Source: Roseburia_C sp051879315
GTDB lineage: Bacteria; Bacillota; Clostridia; Lachnospirales; Lachnospiraceae
Assembly (NCBI GenBank): GCA_051879315.1
Contig: JBJELW010000010.1
Location: 1-64,000, forward strand
Length of the DNA stretch: 64,000 bases
Direction of reading: 5' to 3'
Part shown: piece by piece, positions 1 through 7,718 of the stretch
Position numbering within the stretch: the first letter of the stretch is position 1
Layout: each line of letters opens with the position of its first letter
Notes under the pieces: generated by a model
Database searches by the model: none
Seen by the model: only the letters and a program-made list of their open reading frames with translations
Told to the model about the DNA's origin: nothing
Position numbers and translations under genes: made by a program

Positions 1-2
1 CC

Positions 3-1175
3 CGAAGCCTGTTTAACTCCACCTTCAAGACCAATCCCTGGCTGGAACGGGGCATTATGACGGGCATCACAAGAGTCAGCAAGGAGTCTATTTTTTCAGA
101 TCTGAATAATCTGGAAGTAGTGACAACCACTTCCGATAAATATGCCACATCCTTCGGCTTTACCGAGGAAGAAGTGTTTGCTGCACTGGAAGAGTGTGGC
201 ATGGGAGAACAAAAGGAAGAAGTCAAGCGATGGTATGACGGATTTATTTTTGGAAAACACAAAGATATCTATAATCCATGGTCCCTCTTAAATTTCTTAG
301 ACAAGGGATATTTTACCACTTACTGGGCCAACACCAGCTCCAACAGTCTGGTGGGAAAGCTCCTGAGGGAAGGGAACCGGAACGTAAAAGCACAGTTTGA
401 GATGCTGTTGCGGGGAGAGACCATTCGTACACCCATCGACGAGCAGATCGTGTACAATCAGCTGGATCATAACGAGGATGCGGTCTGGAGTCTGCTTTTG
501 GCAAGCGGTTATTTAAAGGTGCTTTCCTATGACCGGATGGAGCTGCTCTCCCCCGGACAAGAGCAGATGTATGAGCTGGCGCTGACCAACTACGAAGTGG
601 AGCGTATGTTTGATGGTATGGTGCGCAGTTGGTTTGTGGAAGCAAAGGGAGACTACAACGATTTTGTCAAGGCTTTACTGCAGGATGATATAGAAGCCAT
701 GAACGTATATATGAATGAGGTGACACAGGAGGTATTCAGTTCCTTTGATTCCGGAGCGAAGCCATCCCGCAATGCGCCGGAGCGCTTTTACCACGGATTT
801 GTTCTGGGGCTGCTGGTGGATCTTCAGGACAGATATCTCATTACCTCCAACCGGGAAAGTGGTTTCGGCAGATATGATGTGATATGCCCTGAGGTGGCGC
901 CTCGAAGAGGCGACGGAGTCCTGAGGGCGTGTTTGGAACAGAAATATGATGTAATAATGGAACCAAAAAATCCCCAAGAGGATGATGCCATTATTCTGGA
1001 GTTTAAAGTTATCAATCCCAGAAAAGAGAGCAGCCTGGAGGACACGGTGCAGGCAGCCCTGGCACAGATCCAGGAGAAACAGTATGCTGCCCGGCTCATA
1101 AGCCGGGGGATTACGGCGGAGCATATCCGCAGCTATGGATTTGCCTTTCAGGGGAAACAGGTGCTGATCGGGTGA
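3..1175 (+). CDS. AAA-ATPase-like / PD-(D/E)XK nuclease family protein, C-terminal part (5' end outside window)
   Basis: The reading frame is open from the first bases of the window, so this is the 3' part of a longer gene; the first internal ATG is at 57 and should not be taken as the start. The residues resemble the AAA-ATPase-like plus PDDEXK_9 (DUF1703) family, which is expanded in gut Bacteroidetes and Clostridia and whose function is unknown. Visible are the family segment around GIMTGITRVSKES, the mid-region GFTEEEVFAALEE, and a C-terminal nuclease-like core with GRYDV and, about 45 residues on, ILEFKV, which would be the D...ExK site. The core is interrupted by a 24-residue insertion that duplicates the YDVI motif (see 872-943). 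The last 20 codons reappear as a relic at 6463-6522. Confidence 0.8.
   Translation, partial: RSLFNSTFKTNPWLERGIMTGITRVSKESIFSDLNNLEVVTTTSDKYATSFGFTEEEVFAALEECGMGEQKEEVKRWYDGFIFGKHKDIYNPWSLLNFLDKGYFTTYWANTSSNSLVGKLLREGNRNVKAQFEMLLRGETIRTPIDEQIVYNQLDHNEDAVWSLLLASGYLKVLSYDRMELLSPGQEQMYELALTNYEVERMFDGMVRSWFVEAKGDYNDFVKALLQDDIEAMNVYMNEVTQEVFSSFDSGAKPSRNAPERFYHGFVLGLLVDLQDRYLITSNRESGFGRYDVICPEVAPRRGDGVLRACLEQKYDVIMEPKNPQEDDAIILEFKVINPRKESSLEDTVQAALAQIQEKQYAARLISRGITAEHIRSYGFAFQGKQVLIG
872..943 (+). repeat. In-frame palindromic insertion with 12-bp target-like duplication
   Basis: ATATGATGTGAT (872-883) recurs as ATATGATGTAAT (944-955), exactly 72 bp (24 codons) apart. Between the two lies a nested hairpin: outer arms GCCCTGAGG (887-895 region) and CCTGAGGGC (920-928), inner arms CGCCTC and GAGGCG around GAA. 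The core shares GACGGAGTCCT and GAGGTG with the reverse complement of the intergenic hairpin at 45887-45925. The frame is kept, adding residues between two copies of YDVI. Confidence 0.6.
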
Positions 1176-1224
1176 GCAGACCAATATGTAGATAAAGCAG
1201 ATCGGATAGAAACGGGGCGATTTT

Positions 1225-1791
1225 GTGACAAACCATGGAAAAGTGCCGGTGGATACGTTGCTGGCGGAGAGTTTTAAGGCGCTGGCTGTAACCCAGCCCA
1301 TAGAGAAAATTACAATTAAGGAGATCACCGACAAAGCGGGGGTAATCCGCTCTACATTTTATAATCATTTTCAGGATAAATATGATCTGCTGGAATGGAT
1401 TGTTTCCAAGGACCTGATGGATCCGGTAAAGCTGTTGATTCAAAACGGCATGTCGGAGCAGGCGGTAGTGATCATTCTTTATAACATTGAACAGGAAAAG
1501 GAATTTTACATGAGAGCCAGTCGTCTGGAGGGACAGAATTCCTTCGAGGAAATTGTAAAGCATTGTATCACGGAACAGCTGATAGAGATTTTGGAAAACA
1601 GTATTATGGCTCCCCACATTCCATCCGGCTGGTTGACTAAGGAGCGCATTGCCGCATACCATGCCCAATCCCTTGCTTTTCTTGTTATCAGCTGGATACA
1701 GAGCGGTATGGAAGTGTCCCCACAGGAGATGGGAAAGGTTTATAACTACATGATACATAACTCCATAACAGAGATTATCGGTGATGATTGA
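1225..1791 (+). CDS. TetR/AcrR family transcriptional regulator
   Basis: A 188-residue protein of normal TetR size. The N-terminal HTH spans roughly residues 26-60, with the hallmark ITDKAGVIRSTFYNHFQDK (the recognition-helix pattern of TetR proteins). The C-terminal part resembles the TetR_C_8 group common in Bacillota, where ligands are mostly unknown. The start is GTG with a weak upstream GGGG-like ribosome site. It lies directly upstream of an MMPL exporter and an exported partner, the usual setting of a local repressor of an efflux or lipid-export cassette; inverted repeats at 1808-1853 are candidate operators. Family assignment is firm; target and ligand are inferred or unknown. Confidence 0.85.
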   Translation: MTNHGKVPVDTLLAESFKALAVTQPIEKITIKEITDKAGVIRSTFYNHFQDKYDLLEWIVSKDLMDPVKLLIQNGMSEQAVVIILYNIEQEKEFYMRASRLEGQNSFEEIVKHCITEQLIEILENSIMAPHIPSGWLTKERIAAYHAQSLAFLVISWIQSGMEVSPQEMGKVYNYMIHNSITEIIGDD

Positions 1792-1807
1792 GACGCAGCA
1801 CTGCCGG

Positions 1808-1831
1808 ACTACAAAACAATGATTTTGTAGT
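1808..1831. promoter_or_regulatory. Perfect 9-bp inverted repeat, candidate TetR operator
   Basis: ACTACAAAA and TTTTGTAGT are separated by six bases (CAATGA). The 24-bp size and dyad symmetry fit a TetR-family operator. It lies 17 bp after the regulator stop codon and upstream of the exporter gene. The binding role is inferred. Confidence 0.45.
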
Positions 1832-1834
1832 ACC

Positions 1835-1853
1835 TTGTTTTACGGAAAAACAA
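1835..1853. promoter_or_regulatory. Second inverted repeat in the TetR-MMPL gap
   Basis: TTGTTTT and AAAACAA are separated by ACGGA, immediately after the 1808-1831 dyad. It could be a second operator half or a promoter-proximal structure; a possible -10 (TACAGA) follows at about 1859. Confidence 0.3.
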
Positions 1854-1884
1854 AAATGTACAGAAAACAACGACAGGACAAAAA

Positions 1885-1917
1885 GATTGAATATTTCAAC
1901 TATTCAGTCTTTTTTTT
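1885..1917 (+). terminator. Rho-independent terminator after the TetR gene
   Basis: The stem GATTGAATA / TATTCAGTC (one G-U pair) has a 7-nt loop and is followed by eight T. The A-run upstream pairs with the T-run. It probably ends the regulator transcript, or attenuates read-through into the exporter genes. Confidence 0.65.
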
Positions 1918-1976
1918 ATACTCCTTTTATCGAAAAACATATATCTTTTGACAGAGAGGAAAGGAATGAGGAAACC

Positions 1977-4082
1977 ATGATTAAATTTGGAAAAGGAGTT
2001 GTGAAGTACCGGGTACAGATTTTTGTGCTCAGCCTGGTATTGTTGATTCCGGCAGCATTTGGTTATTTTCACACAAGGGTGAATTACGATATCCTGTCGT
2101 ATTTGCCCGAGGACTTAGAGTCCATGAAAGGACAGGACATTCTGGTGAACCAGTTTGGAACAGGAGCCTTTTCCATCTGCGTGATTGAAGGGATGGAGGA
2201 TCAGGATATCGCCTCCCTCCGCAGTCAAATGGAACAGGTGGATCATGTCAAAGCTGTGGTCTGGTATGATTCCATCGCGGATCTGTCCATTCCCATGAGC
2301 ATGCTACCGGAGGAGCTGTATGAGGTGTTTAACAATGAGGAAACTGACAGCACGCTGATGGCGGTTCTTTTTGACACCTCCATGTCGGCGGATGAGACCA
2401 TGGATGCCATCGAACAGATCCGGTCACTGACCACCCGGCAATGCTATCTCAGCGGAATGTCTGCAGTGGTAACGGATATCAAGAATCTGTCTGATCAGGA
2501 AGTGCCGTTTTATGTGCTGATTGCAGTTGTACTCTCTGTGATTGTGTTGTCCCTTACCATGGATTCAGCCATTATCCCGCTGTTTTTCCTGTTGAGCATT
2601 GGAATGGCCATTGTGTATAATCTGGGGACCAATGTGTTGAGCGGAGAAATATCGTACATTACACAGGCGCTGGCGGCGGTGCTTCAACTGGGAGTAACCA
2701 TGGATTATTCTATTTTCCTGTGGCATAGTTACGAGGAAAATCAGGAACGTTTCCCGGGAGATAAGGAACGGGCTATGGCACATGCCATATCCAATACCAT
2801 CACCTCTGTGGTGGGCAGCTCCATTACCACGGTGGCAGGCTTCGTGGCACTTTGCTTCATGAGCTTTACATTGGGACTGGATCTGGGTGTTGTTATGGCA
2901 AAGGGTGTGGTCTTCGGTGTTATCTGCTGCGTTACCGTTTTGCCGTCCATGATTCTTATCTTTGACCGGATTGTGGAAAAGACAAGGCATCGGACATTGA
3001 TACCGAAAATGAAAAAAATGCCGGGCTGGATTACCAATCATTTTTATATCTTTCTGGTGCTATTTGTGGTGATTTTGGTGCCGGCTGTCTGGGGATACAC
3101 CCATACAGATGTCTATTATGACCTGGCAGGTACATTGCCGGATTCCCTGGAAAGCATAGCAGCAAATAACAAGCTGGAGGAGGAGTTTGACATGGGCGCT
3201 ACCCATATGATTCTTGTGGATAGCAGCCTGCCGGCAAAAGAGGTTTCTGCCATGATTGATGAAATCCATGAGGTGGACGGCGTGAAAACAGTCCTTGGCC
3301 TGGATGGAATTTTAGGACCGGCGATTCCAAGGGAGATGCTTCCGGATTCCGTGACCTCGATCCTGGAAAATGAAAATTACAAACTGCTTTTGGTTGCATC
3401 CGAGTACAAGGTAGCTTCCCAGGAGGTAAACGACCAGTGTGATGCCATCTCCGGGATTATCAAAAACTATGATCCGGATGGCATGCTGATCGGGGAAGCA
3501 CCCTGTACGCAGGATCTGATCACCACCACGGACAGGGATTTCAAGGTGGTCAGTGCAGTGTCCATTGGATTGATCTTTGTGATTATCGCTGTGGTTTTTC
3601 AGTCGGTATCACTGCCTGTGATTCTGGTGGCTGCCATCTATTTTGCCATCTTTATCAACATGGGAATTCCGGCTTATACCGGTACCACATTGCCATTTAT
3701 TGCGTCCATTGTCATCGGCACGATCCAGCTTGGTTCCACGGTGGATTACGCCATTCTTATCACCACCAAGTATAAGAAGGCGAGATGTCAGGGAGCAGAA
3801 AAAAAGGAAGCTGTTACCGCAGCGTTGCAAAGTTCCATCCGCTCCGTCATCGTCAGTGCACTGAGCTTTTTTGCGGCAACCTTCGGAGTGGGCGTCTATT
3901 CGAATATTGATATGATCAGTTCCCTGTGTACGCTGATGGCCAGAGGAGCCATTATCAGTATGCTGGTGGTTATCTTTGTACTGCCGTCATTTCTCATGGT
4001 GTTTGATGGTCTGATCCGTGTTTCCAGCAGGGGCTTCTGTCATAAAAAAGAGATGATTCCGGCAGTTTCGGAGCATGCATAA
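1977..4082 (+). CDS. MMPL/RND superfamily transporter
   Basis: A 701-residue polytopic membrane protein with the internal two-fold repeat of the MMPL/RND superfamily. Each half starts with one helix (about residues 12-30, then again near 358-380), continues with an extracytoplasmic domain containing a Y-x-x-L-x-x-x-L/S-L-P motif (YDILSYLPEDLES; YDLAGTLPDSLES), and ends in five helices including the SSD-like GVTMDYSIFL and GSTVDYAILI segments, whose Asp is the expected proton-relay residue. The frame is open further upstream, but the ATG used here follows GAGAGGAAAGG and gives a typical N-terminus. It is followed 34 bp on by an exported heptad-repeat protein. Likely an exporter of a lipid, peptide or envelope molecule; the substrate is not deducible. 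Confidence 0.85.
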   Translation: MIKFGKGVVKYRVQIFVLSLVLLIPAAFGYFHTRVNYDILSYLPEDLESMKGQDILVNQFGTGAFSICVIEGMEDQDIASLRSQMEQVDHVKAVVWYDSIADLSIPMSMLPEELYEVFNNEETDSTLMAVLFDTSMSADETMDAIEQIRSLTTRQCYLSGMSAVVTDIKNLSDQEVPFYVLIAVVLSVIVLSLTMDSAIIPLFFLLSIGMAIVYNLGTNVLSGEISYITQALAAVLQLGVTMDYSIFLWHSYEENQERFPGDKERAMAHAISNTITSVVGSSITTVAGFVALCFMSFTLGLDLGVVMAKGVVFGVICCVTVLPSMILIFDRIVEKTRHRTLIPKMKKMPGWITNHFYIFLVLFVVILVPAVWGYTHTDVYYDLAGTLPDSLESIAANNKLEEEFDMGATHMILVDSSLPAKEVSAMIDEIHEVDGVKTVLGLDGILGPAIPREMLPDSVTSILENENYKLLLVASEYKVASQEVNDQCDAISGIIKNYDPDGMLIGEAPCTQDLITTTDRDFKVVSAVSIGLIFVIIAVVFQSVSLPVILVAAIYFAIFINMGIPAYTGTTLPFIASIVIGTIQLGSTVDYAILITTKYKKARCQGAEKKEAVTAALQSSIRSVIVSALSFFAATFGVGVYSNIDMISSLCTLMARGAIISMLVVIFVLPSFLMVFDGLIRVSSRGFCHKKEMIPAVSEHA

Positions 4083-4116
4083 AAATAGAAAATCAGAGAA
4101 ATAGGAGGATTCTATT

Positions 4117-6243
4117 ATGAAGTTTACAGAATTAAAGCAGAGATTTAAAAATAAATACGCAATTCGTGTCATGGCAGGTGTCCTGATGGTAACGGTTCTG
4201 GGGAGCAGTGCAGGAGTGTGGCATGTGTACGCGGCGAAGGAAGAGGTCTCCACAGAGGAAACAGTTGTGGAGGATGTGGAAGATGAGGAAGAGGAAAGCG
4301 GGGATACCTTTTCGAAGATTTTTTCGGTGGATCAGAGCCAGGAAGATATCGGAAAAGAAGAGACGGTTTACATGCTTGCAGATGCCACCGGAAACGTCAC
4401 CCAGACCATCGTCAGTGACTGGCTGAAAAACAGGGAAGGCAGTCAACAGCTTGCAGATGCGTCAGACCTTGAAGATATTGAAAATGTAAAGGGAGATGAA
4501 ACTTTTACCAGAGACGGAGACAGCCTGATCTGGGAAGCAGACGGGGCGGACATTTTTTATCAGGGCATCACCGATAAGGAGAGTCCCATTACGGAAACTA
4601 TCACTTATTATCTGGATGGGGAGGAGATTGCACCGGAGGAACTGGCCGGTCAGAGCGGCCGTGTCACCATTCGTTTTGACTATACCAATCGGGAGAAAGT
4701 AACCCAGACTGTGGATGGGGAAGAATATGAGGTTTATGTGCCTTTTGCCGTGGTTACGGGAATGGTATTGGAAGACAGTTTTACCAATATTGAGGTGACA
4801 AACGGGAATGTGTACTCAGATGGAAAAAATAATATTGTGGTGGGTGTAGCCGTGCCGGGACTGAAGGAAAGTCTGGATGTCTCTGAGGAAGATTTCGAGG
4901 AGGAAGTGTCCTTCCCGGATTATGTGGAGGTATCCGCTGATGTGACAGACTTTGAACTGGGTATGACCATGACCATGGCATCATCGAATCTGATGTCACA
5001 GATTGGAGCAGACGGAACTCTGGACCTGTCAGAGTTGTCGGCAACCATTGATGAGATGAGCGACGCATCCGGACAGCTGGTGGACGGAAGCGGCGAATTG
5101 TCAGAGGGCATTGGAACGCTGGGGGACAGTCTTAAGGAGTTTTCCCAAGGGGTCACGGAGGCACAGAGTGGAGTGAAGGCTTATACGGATGGTGCGGAGA
5201 AGGTGGCCGATGGGGCCAGCTCCTTAAATCAGGGCGTGAAAACTCTTACGGAGGCAACCCCTGCATTGACGTCAGGAATTGACCAGCTGCTTACAGGCAC
5301 TAAGACAGCGGCCGCAGGTGCAGAGCAGCTGGATCAGGGCGTGACACAGCTGGTGGATGGAATCGGCAGTTTGAAGAACACGGTGTCCGCGTCCATCACA
5401 GATATCGTATCGGGAGCAGAAACCATCTATGCCACAGATGAGGAGGCAACGCAGGCTTTCTCCCAGGCACTTTCCGAATATACCGTTGCGGCAGCATCTT
5501 ATCTGGGAACATTAAACAGCCTGCAGGCACAGGGGGTAACCGGTTTTATTGTGGTGGATGAAGCAAGCAACGTTTATCGTCTGGATGATGCCACCAATGC
5601 CTATCTGGTGGAGACAGCAGGGGTGGACTTTAATGGACTGTCCGATGCTTATGTACTTCAGCTTTCCAACATTTCCACTGTGGTGGCAAATGTGGGAGCA
5701 TCGGGAAAAGCGGGAGCGCTGCTGCAGGTACAGAGCGGTCTGGCTGCCTTTGATGATACCAGTCTGGCGACTTTGAAAACAGGAGCTTCCACACTGAACG
5801 CCGGATTGGGCGGTGAGAACGGTATTGTGGCAGGAGTTTCATCTCTGAGTGATGCGGTAAACGGCAATCTTGTATCCGGTATCAATGAATTGTCTGCAGG
5901 GGCTCAGTCTCTGGCGGATGGAGCAAATACATTAAAGGAAAACAGCGGAAGTTTGAATGAAGGAATGGCTTCCGTAAAAAGTGCCACGGATCTTCTGGTA
6001 AATGGAGTAGATCAGCTGGAAGAGGGGTCCCGGGAACTGGCAGATGGAATGGAGGAATTTGACCGGGAAGCGATTCAGAAAATGGCAGATACCTACCACG
6101 GGGATGCTGAGGTGCTGTTAAACCGTCTGCAGGCATGGAAACAGGCAGGGGAGGAATATCAGACCTTTACCCAAACGGCACGGGGCGTGAAGGGCAGTGT
6201 AAAATTTGTATGGGAAACTGCAGCAATCAAGACTGAACCATAG
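4117..6243 (+). CDS. Exported YhgE/Pip-like heptad-repeat protein
   Basis: A 708-residue protein with an N-terminal signal or anchor segment (about residues 17-40, ending VYAAKEE), then an acidic linker and a beta-rich region (residues ~110-290). Two blocks of phased small/Gly-x-x-x-L heptads (about 310-425 and 560-650) are full of DG-x-x-x-L and SG-x-x-x-L motifs typical of YhgE/Pip proteins. The end resembles that family (GVKGSVKFV), but the C-terminal membrane helices of classical YhgE/Pip are missing. Strong AGGAGG ribosome site; same operon as the MMPL gene. Inference: the extracytoplasmic partner of the transporter, comparable to the large extracellular part built into B. subtilis YdgH. 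The exact role is unknown. Confidence 0.7.
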   Translation: MKFTELKQRFKNKYAIRVMAGVLMVTVLGSSAGVWHVYAAKEEVSTEETVVEDVEDEEEESGDTFSKIFSVDQSQEDIGKEETVYMLADATGNVTQTIVSDWLKNREGSQQLADASDLEDIENVKGDETFTRDGDSLIWEADGADIFYQGITDKESPITETITYYLDGEEIAPEELAGQSGRVTIRFDYTNREKVTQTVDGEEYEVYVPFAVVTGMVLEDSFTNIEVTNGNVYSDGKNNIVVGVAVPGLKESLDVSEEDFEEEVSFPDYVEVSADVTDFELGMTMTMASSNLMSQIGADGTLDLSELSATIDEMSDASGQLVDGSGELSEGIGTLGDSLKEFSQGVTEAQSGVKAYTDGAEKVADGASSLNQGVKTLTEATPALTSGIDQLLTGTKTAAAGAEQLDQGVTQLVDGIGSLKNTVSASITDIVSGAETIYATDEEATQAFSQALSEYTVAAASYLGTLNSLQAQGVTGFIVVDEASNVYRLDDATNAYLVETAGVDFNGLSDAYVLQLSNISTVVANVGASGKAGALLQVQSGLAAFDDTSLATLKTGASTLNAGLGGENGIVAGVSSLSDAVNGNLVSGINELSAGAQSLADGANTLKENSGSLNEGMASVKSATDLLVNGVDQLEEGSRELADGMEEFDREAIQKMADTYHGDAEVLLNRLQAWKQAGEEYQTFTQTARGVKGSVKFVWETAAIKTEP

Positions 6244-6336
6244 TACACAAAATATCGGAACAAACTGTAAAGAAGTAAATCAGCATAAGACAGAATTGTA
6301 ATTTTAATGGAAAACCGCTATACTACTAGAAGAAAC

Positions 6337-6394
6337 GTAACTGTTCAGAACAGATTTATGTGCAACCGCATAAATCGTATGAAAAAATAGTTAC
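6337..6394. repeat. GTAACT...AGTTAC bracket with internal hairpins
   Basis: The arms GTAACT and AGTTAC enclose two small hairpins: CTGTTC-A-GAACAG near 6341-6353, and GATTTATG (6353-6360) with CATAAATC (6369-6376). The same arms recur, closer together, at 6644-6670. Function unknown. Confidence 0.4.
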
Positions 6395-6404
6395 AAAGAA
6401 ACTT

Positions 6405-6442
6405 AGTATGGCGGTTTTTGTGTAAAGTGACACCTCATGCCA
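6405..6442 (+). repeat. Degenerate copy of the dispersed hairpin element
   Basis: The right half, GTGACACCTCATGCCA, matches the right half of the copies at 7662, 10962 and 45887 with one base changed. The left arm has decayed to about GGCGG. It is followed by AAAATGGAGGTA, like the ribosome-site context of the 7662 copy, but no gene follows, only a relic. Confidence 0.5.
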
Positions 6443-6456
6443 AAATGGAGGTAGAT

Positions 6457-6522
6457 ATTCCGGCGGAGCGCATCCGGAGCTATGGATTTGCCTTTCAGGG
6501 GAAAAAGGTGCTGATTGGATGA
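6457..6522 (+). pseudogene. 3'-end relic of an AAA-ATPase/PD-(D/E)XK gene
   Basis: The last 20 codons (6463-6522) translate to AERIRSYGFAFQG followed by KKVLIG and stop. The intact gene at 1116-1175 encodes AEHIRSYGFAFQG-KQVLIG-stop; 54 of 60 bases are identical. No upstream coding sequence of the family remains, so this is a truncated remnant. It is in direct orientation with the intact 3' end and brackets the TetR-MMPL-Pip cassette. Confidence 0.75.
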
Positions 6523-6643
6523 GGGATTTGGATGTTGGAAAGAAAAGTCAGACAATTTACCAAAACCTTACAAAAAGAAAAACAATTATAGGAAGATTTT
6601 TTAATGATATTTTCCAAAAGTATGGTACAATAGTATGTGACTC

Positions 6644-6670
6644 GTAACTATGAAGGAGTTGAATAGTTAC
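6644..6670 (+). promoter_or_regulatory. Inverted repeat in the 5' leader of the deacetylase gene
   Basis: GTAACTA and TAGTTAC are separated by 13 bases, between a possible -10 (TACAAT, 6626-6631) and the ribosome site GGAGGGGG. It would form a leader hairpin or an operator. The arms match those of the 6337-6394 element. Confidence 0.35.
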
Positions 6671-6696
6671 AAACATAATTATTTCGGAGGGGGCAC

Positions 6697-7650
6697 ATGG
6701 AGGAAAAGCCAACAAATGGTTTAAAAGAACAGGCAGAACGCCGTAAGCGCATCGATCGCATGAAGCGCGGCATTGTGCTGACCATCAGTTGCTGGATGAT
6801 CATATCGATGATTCTGTGTGTGGTGCTTCTTTGCAGAGTGGTTGTGTTGCAGCATCAGGTAAATGATTTGAAAGATGTCTTGTCGGTAACGTCTGTTGAT
6901 GGAGATGTGGACGTTTCTATATCGGAGGCTATGGCAGATACGCAGCAGTCTTATGATGAGCCACAGAGTACAGGCGAGATTGCCAATGCGGCGGAGAATC
7001 TGGCTGGTGAGGAAGACGTTCACAAGGTATATTTGACCTTTGAGGATGGACCCAGCAGCAATACAGAGGAAATCCTGGATATTCTGGCTGAATATGATGT
7101 GAAGGCCACTTTTTTTGTTGTAGGAAAGGAAGATGACACATCCAAGGCGCTTTATCAGCGAATTGTGGCAGAGGGACACACCCTTGCCATGCATTCCTAT
7201 TCTCATAAATACAGCACTATTTATAATTCTGTGGAGGATTTTTCGGAAGATCTTTTGAAACTTCAGGATTATTTGTATGATGTTACGGGGGTACGGTGCA
7301 AATACTATCGTTTTCCCGGTGGCAGTGCCAATCAGGTCAGCAACGTGGATATGAGTGAGTTTATCTCCTATCTGAATCAGCAGGGGCTGGTTTATTATGA
7401 CTGGAATGTTTCCAGCGGAGATGCTGCCTCTCAGGCATATACGCCGGAGGAATTAGTTGACAATGTGACCGCGGATGTAGTTAAATATAAGACGTCGGTG
7501 GTACTGTTGCACGATTCGGATACCAAAACTGCCACAGTGGAGGCGTTAGGGGATATGATCGAAGCCCTGCAGGCAGAAGGTGTGGAATTATTACCGATTA
7601 CAGATGACACGACAGTCATTCAGTATATAGATGCGTCAAGCGTACAGTAG
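6697..7650 (+). CDS. Membrane-anchored NodB-type polysaccharide deacetylase
   Basis: A 317-residue protein with a basic N-terminus, one membrane helix (about residues 24-50) and an extracellular NodB domain (about 108-305). CE4 motifs are visible: TFEDGPS (motif 1, residues 114-120), HSYSH (motif 2, H166 and H170 as metal ligands), RFPGGSAN (motif 3), YDWN (motif 4) and VLLHDS (motif 5). Motif 1 normally reads TFDDG; here the first Asp, the expected catalytic base, is Glu116, while the metal-binding Asp117 is kept. Probable substrate is peptidoglycan or another N-acetylated polysaccharide. Strong GGAGGGGG ribosome site. Activity may be altered by the D-to-E change. Confidence 0.85.
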   Translation: MEEKPTNGLKEQAERRKRIDRMKRGIVLTISCWMIISMILCVVLLCRVVVLQHQVNDLKDVLSVTSVDGDVDVSISEAMADTQQSYDEPQSTGEIANAAENLAGEEDVHKVYLTFEDGPSSNTEEILDILAEYDVKATFFVVGKEDDTSKALYQRIVAEGHTLAMHSYSHKYSTIYNSVEDFSEDLLKLQDYLYDVTGVRCKYYRFPGGSANQVSNVDMSEFISYLNQQGLVYYDWNVSSGDAASQAYTPEELVDNVTADVVKYKTSVVLLHDSDTKTATVEALGDMIEALQAEGVELLPITDDTTVIQYIDASSVQ

Positions 7651-7661
7651 ATAAGAAAAAC

Positions 7662-7699
7662 GGCACGAGGTTTTGTCGCCTGCGGTGACACCTCGTGCC
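7662..7699 (+). repeat. Dispersed nested-hairpin element, best-paired copy
   Basis: The outer stem GGCACGAGG / CCTCGTGCC is a perfect 9 bp. An inner stem GTCGCC / GGTGAC closes over TGC. It sits 11 bp after the deacetylase stop and ends about 8 bp before the GGAGG ribosome site of the bactofilin gene. It lacks a T-run, so it is not a normal terminator. Confidence 0.7.
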
Positions 7700-7718
7700 A
7701 AGATTTGGAGGTACTTAA

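Larger units (their letters stand above)
6244..6696. other. 453-bp intergenic region with relic and repeats
   Basis: No intact gene was seen. It holds a bracketed repeat (GTAACT at 6337 to AGTTAC at 6394) enclosing hairpins CTGTTC-A-GAACAG and GATTTATG/CATAAATC. It also holds the right half of the dispersed hairpin family (6427-6442), a 66-bp nuclease-gene relic, a possible -10 TACAAT (6626-6631) and the dyad GTAACTA/TAGTTAC (6644-6670) just before the deacetylase ribosome site. Confidence 0.7.

Noticed and set aside
1788..1976. 63-codon N-terminal extension of the MMPL gene
   Set aside because: It would translate through the inverted repeats and the terminator hairpin, has no ribosome site, and the family N-terminus begins at the later ATG.
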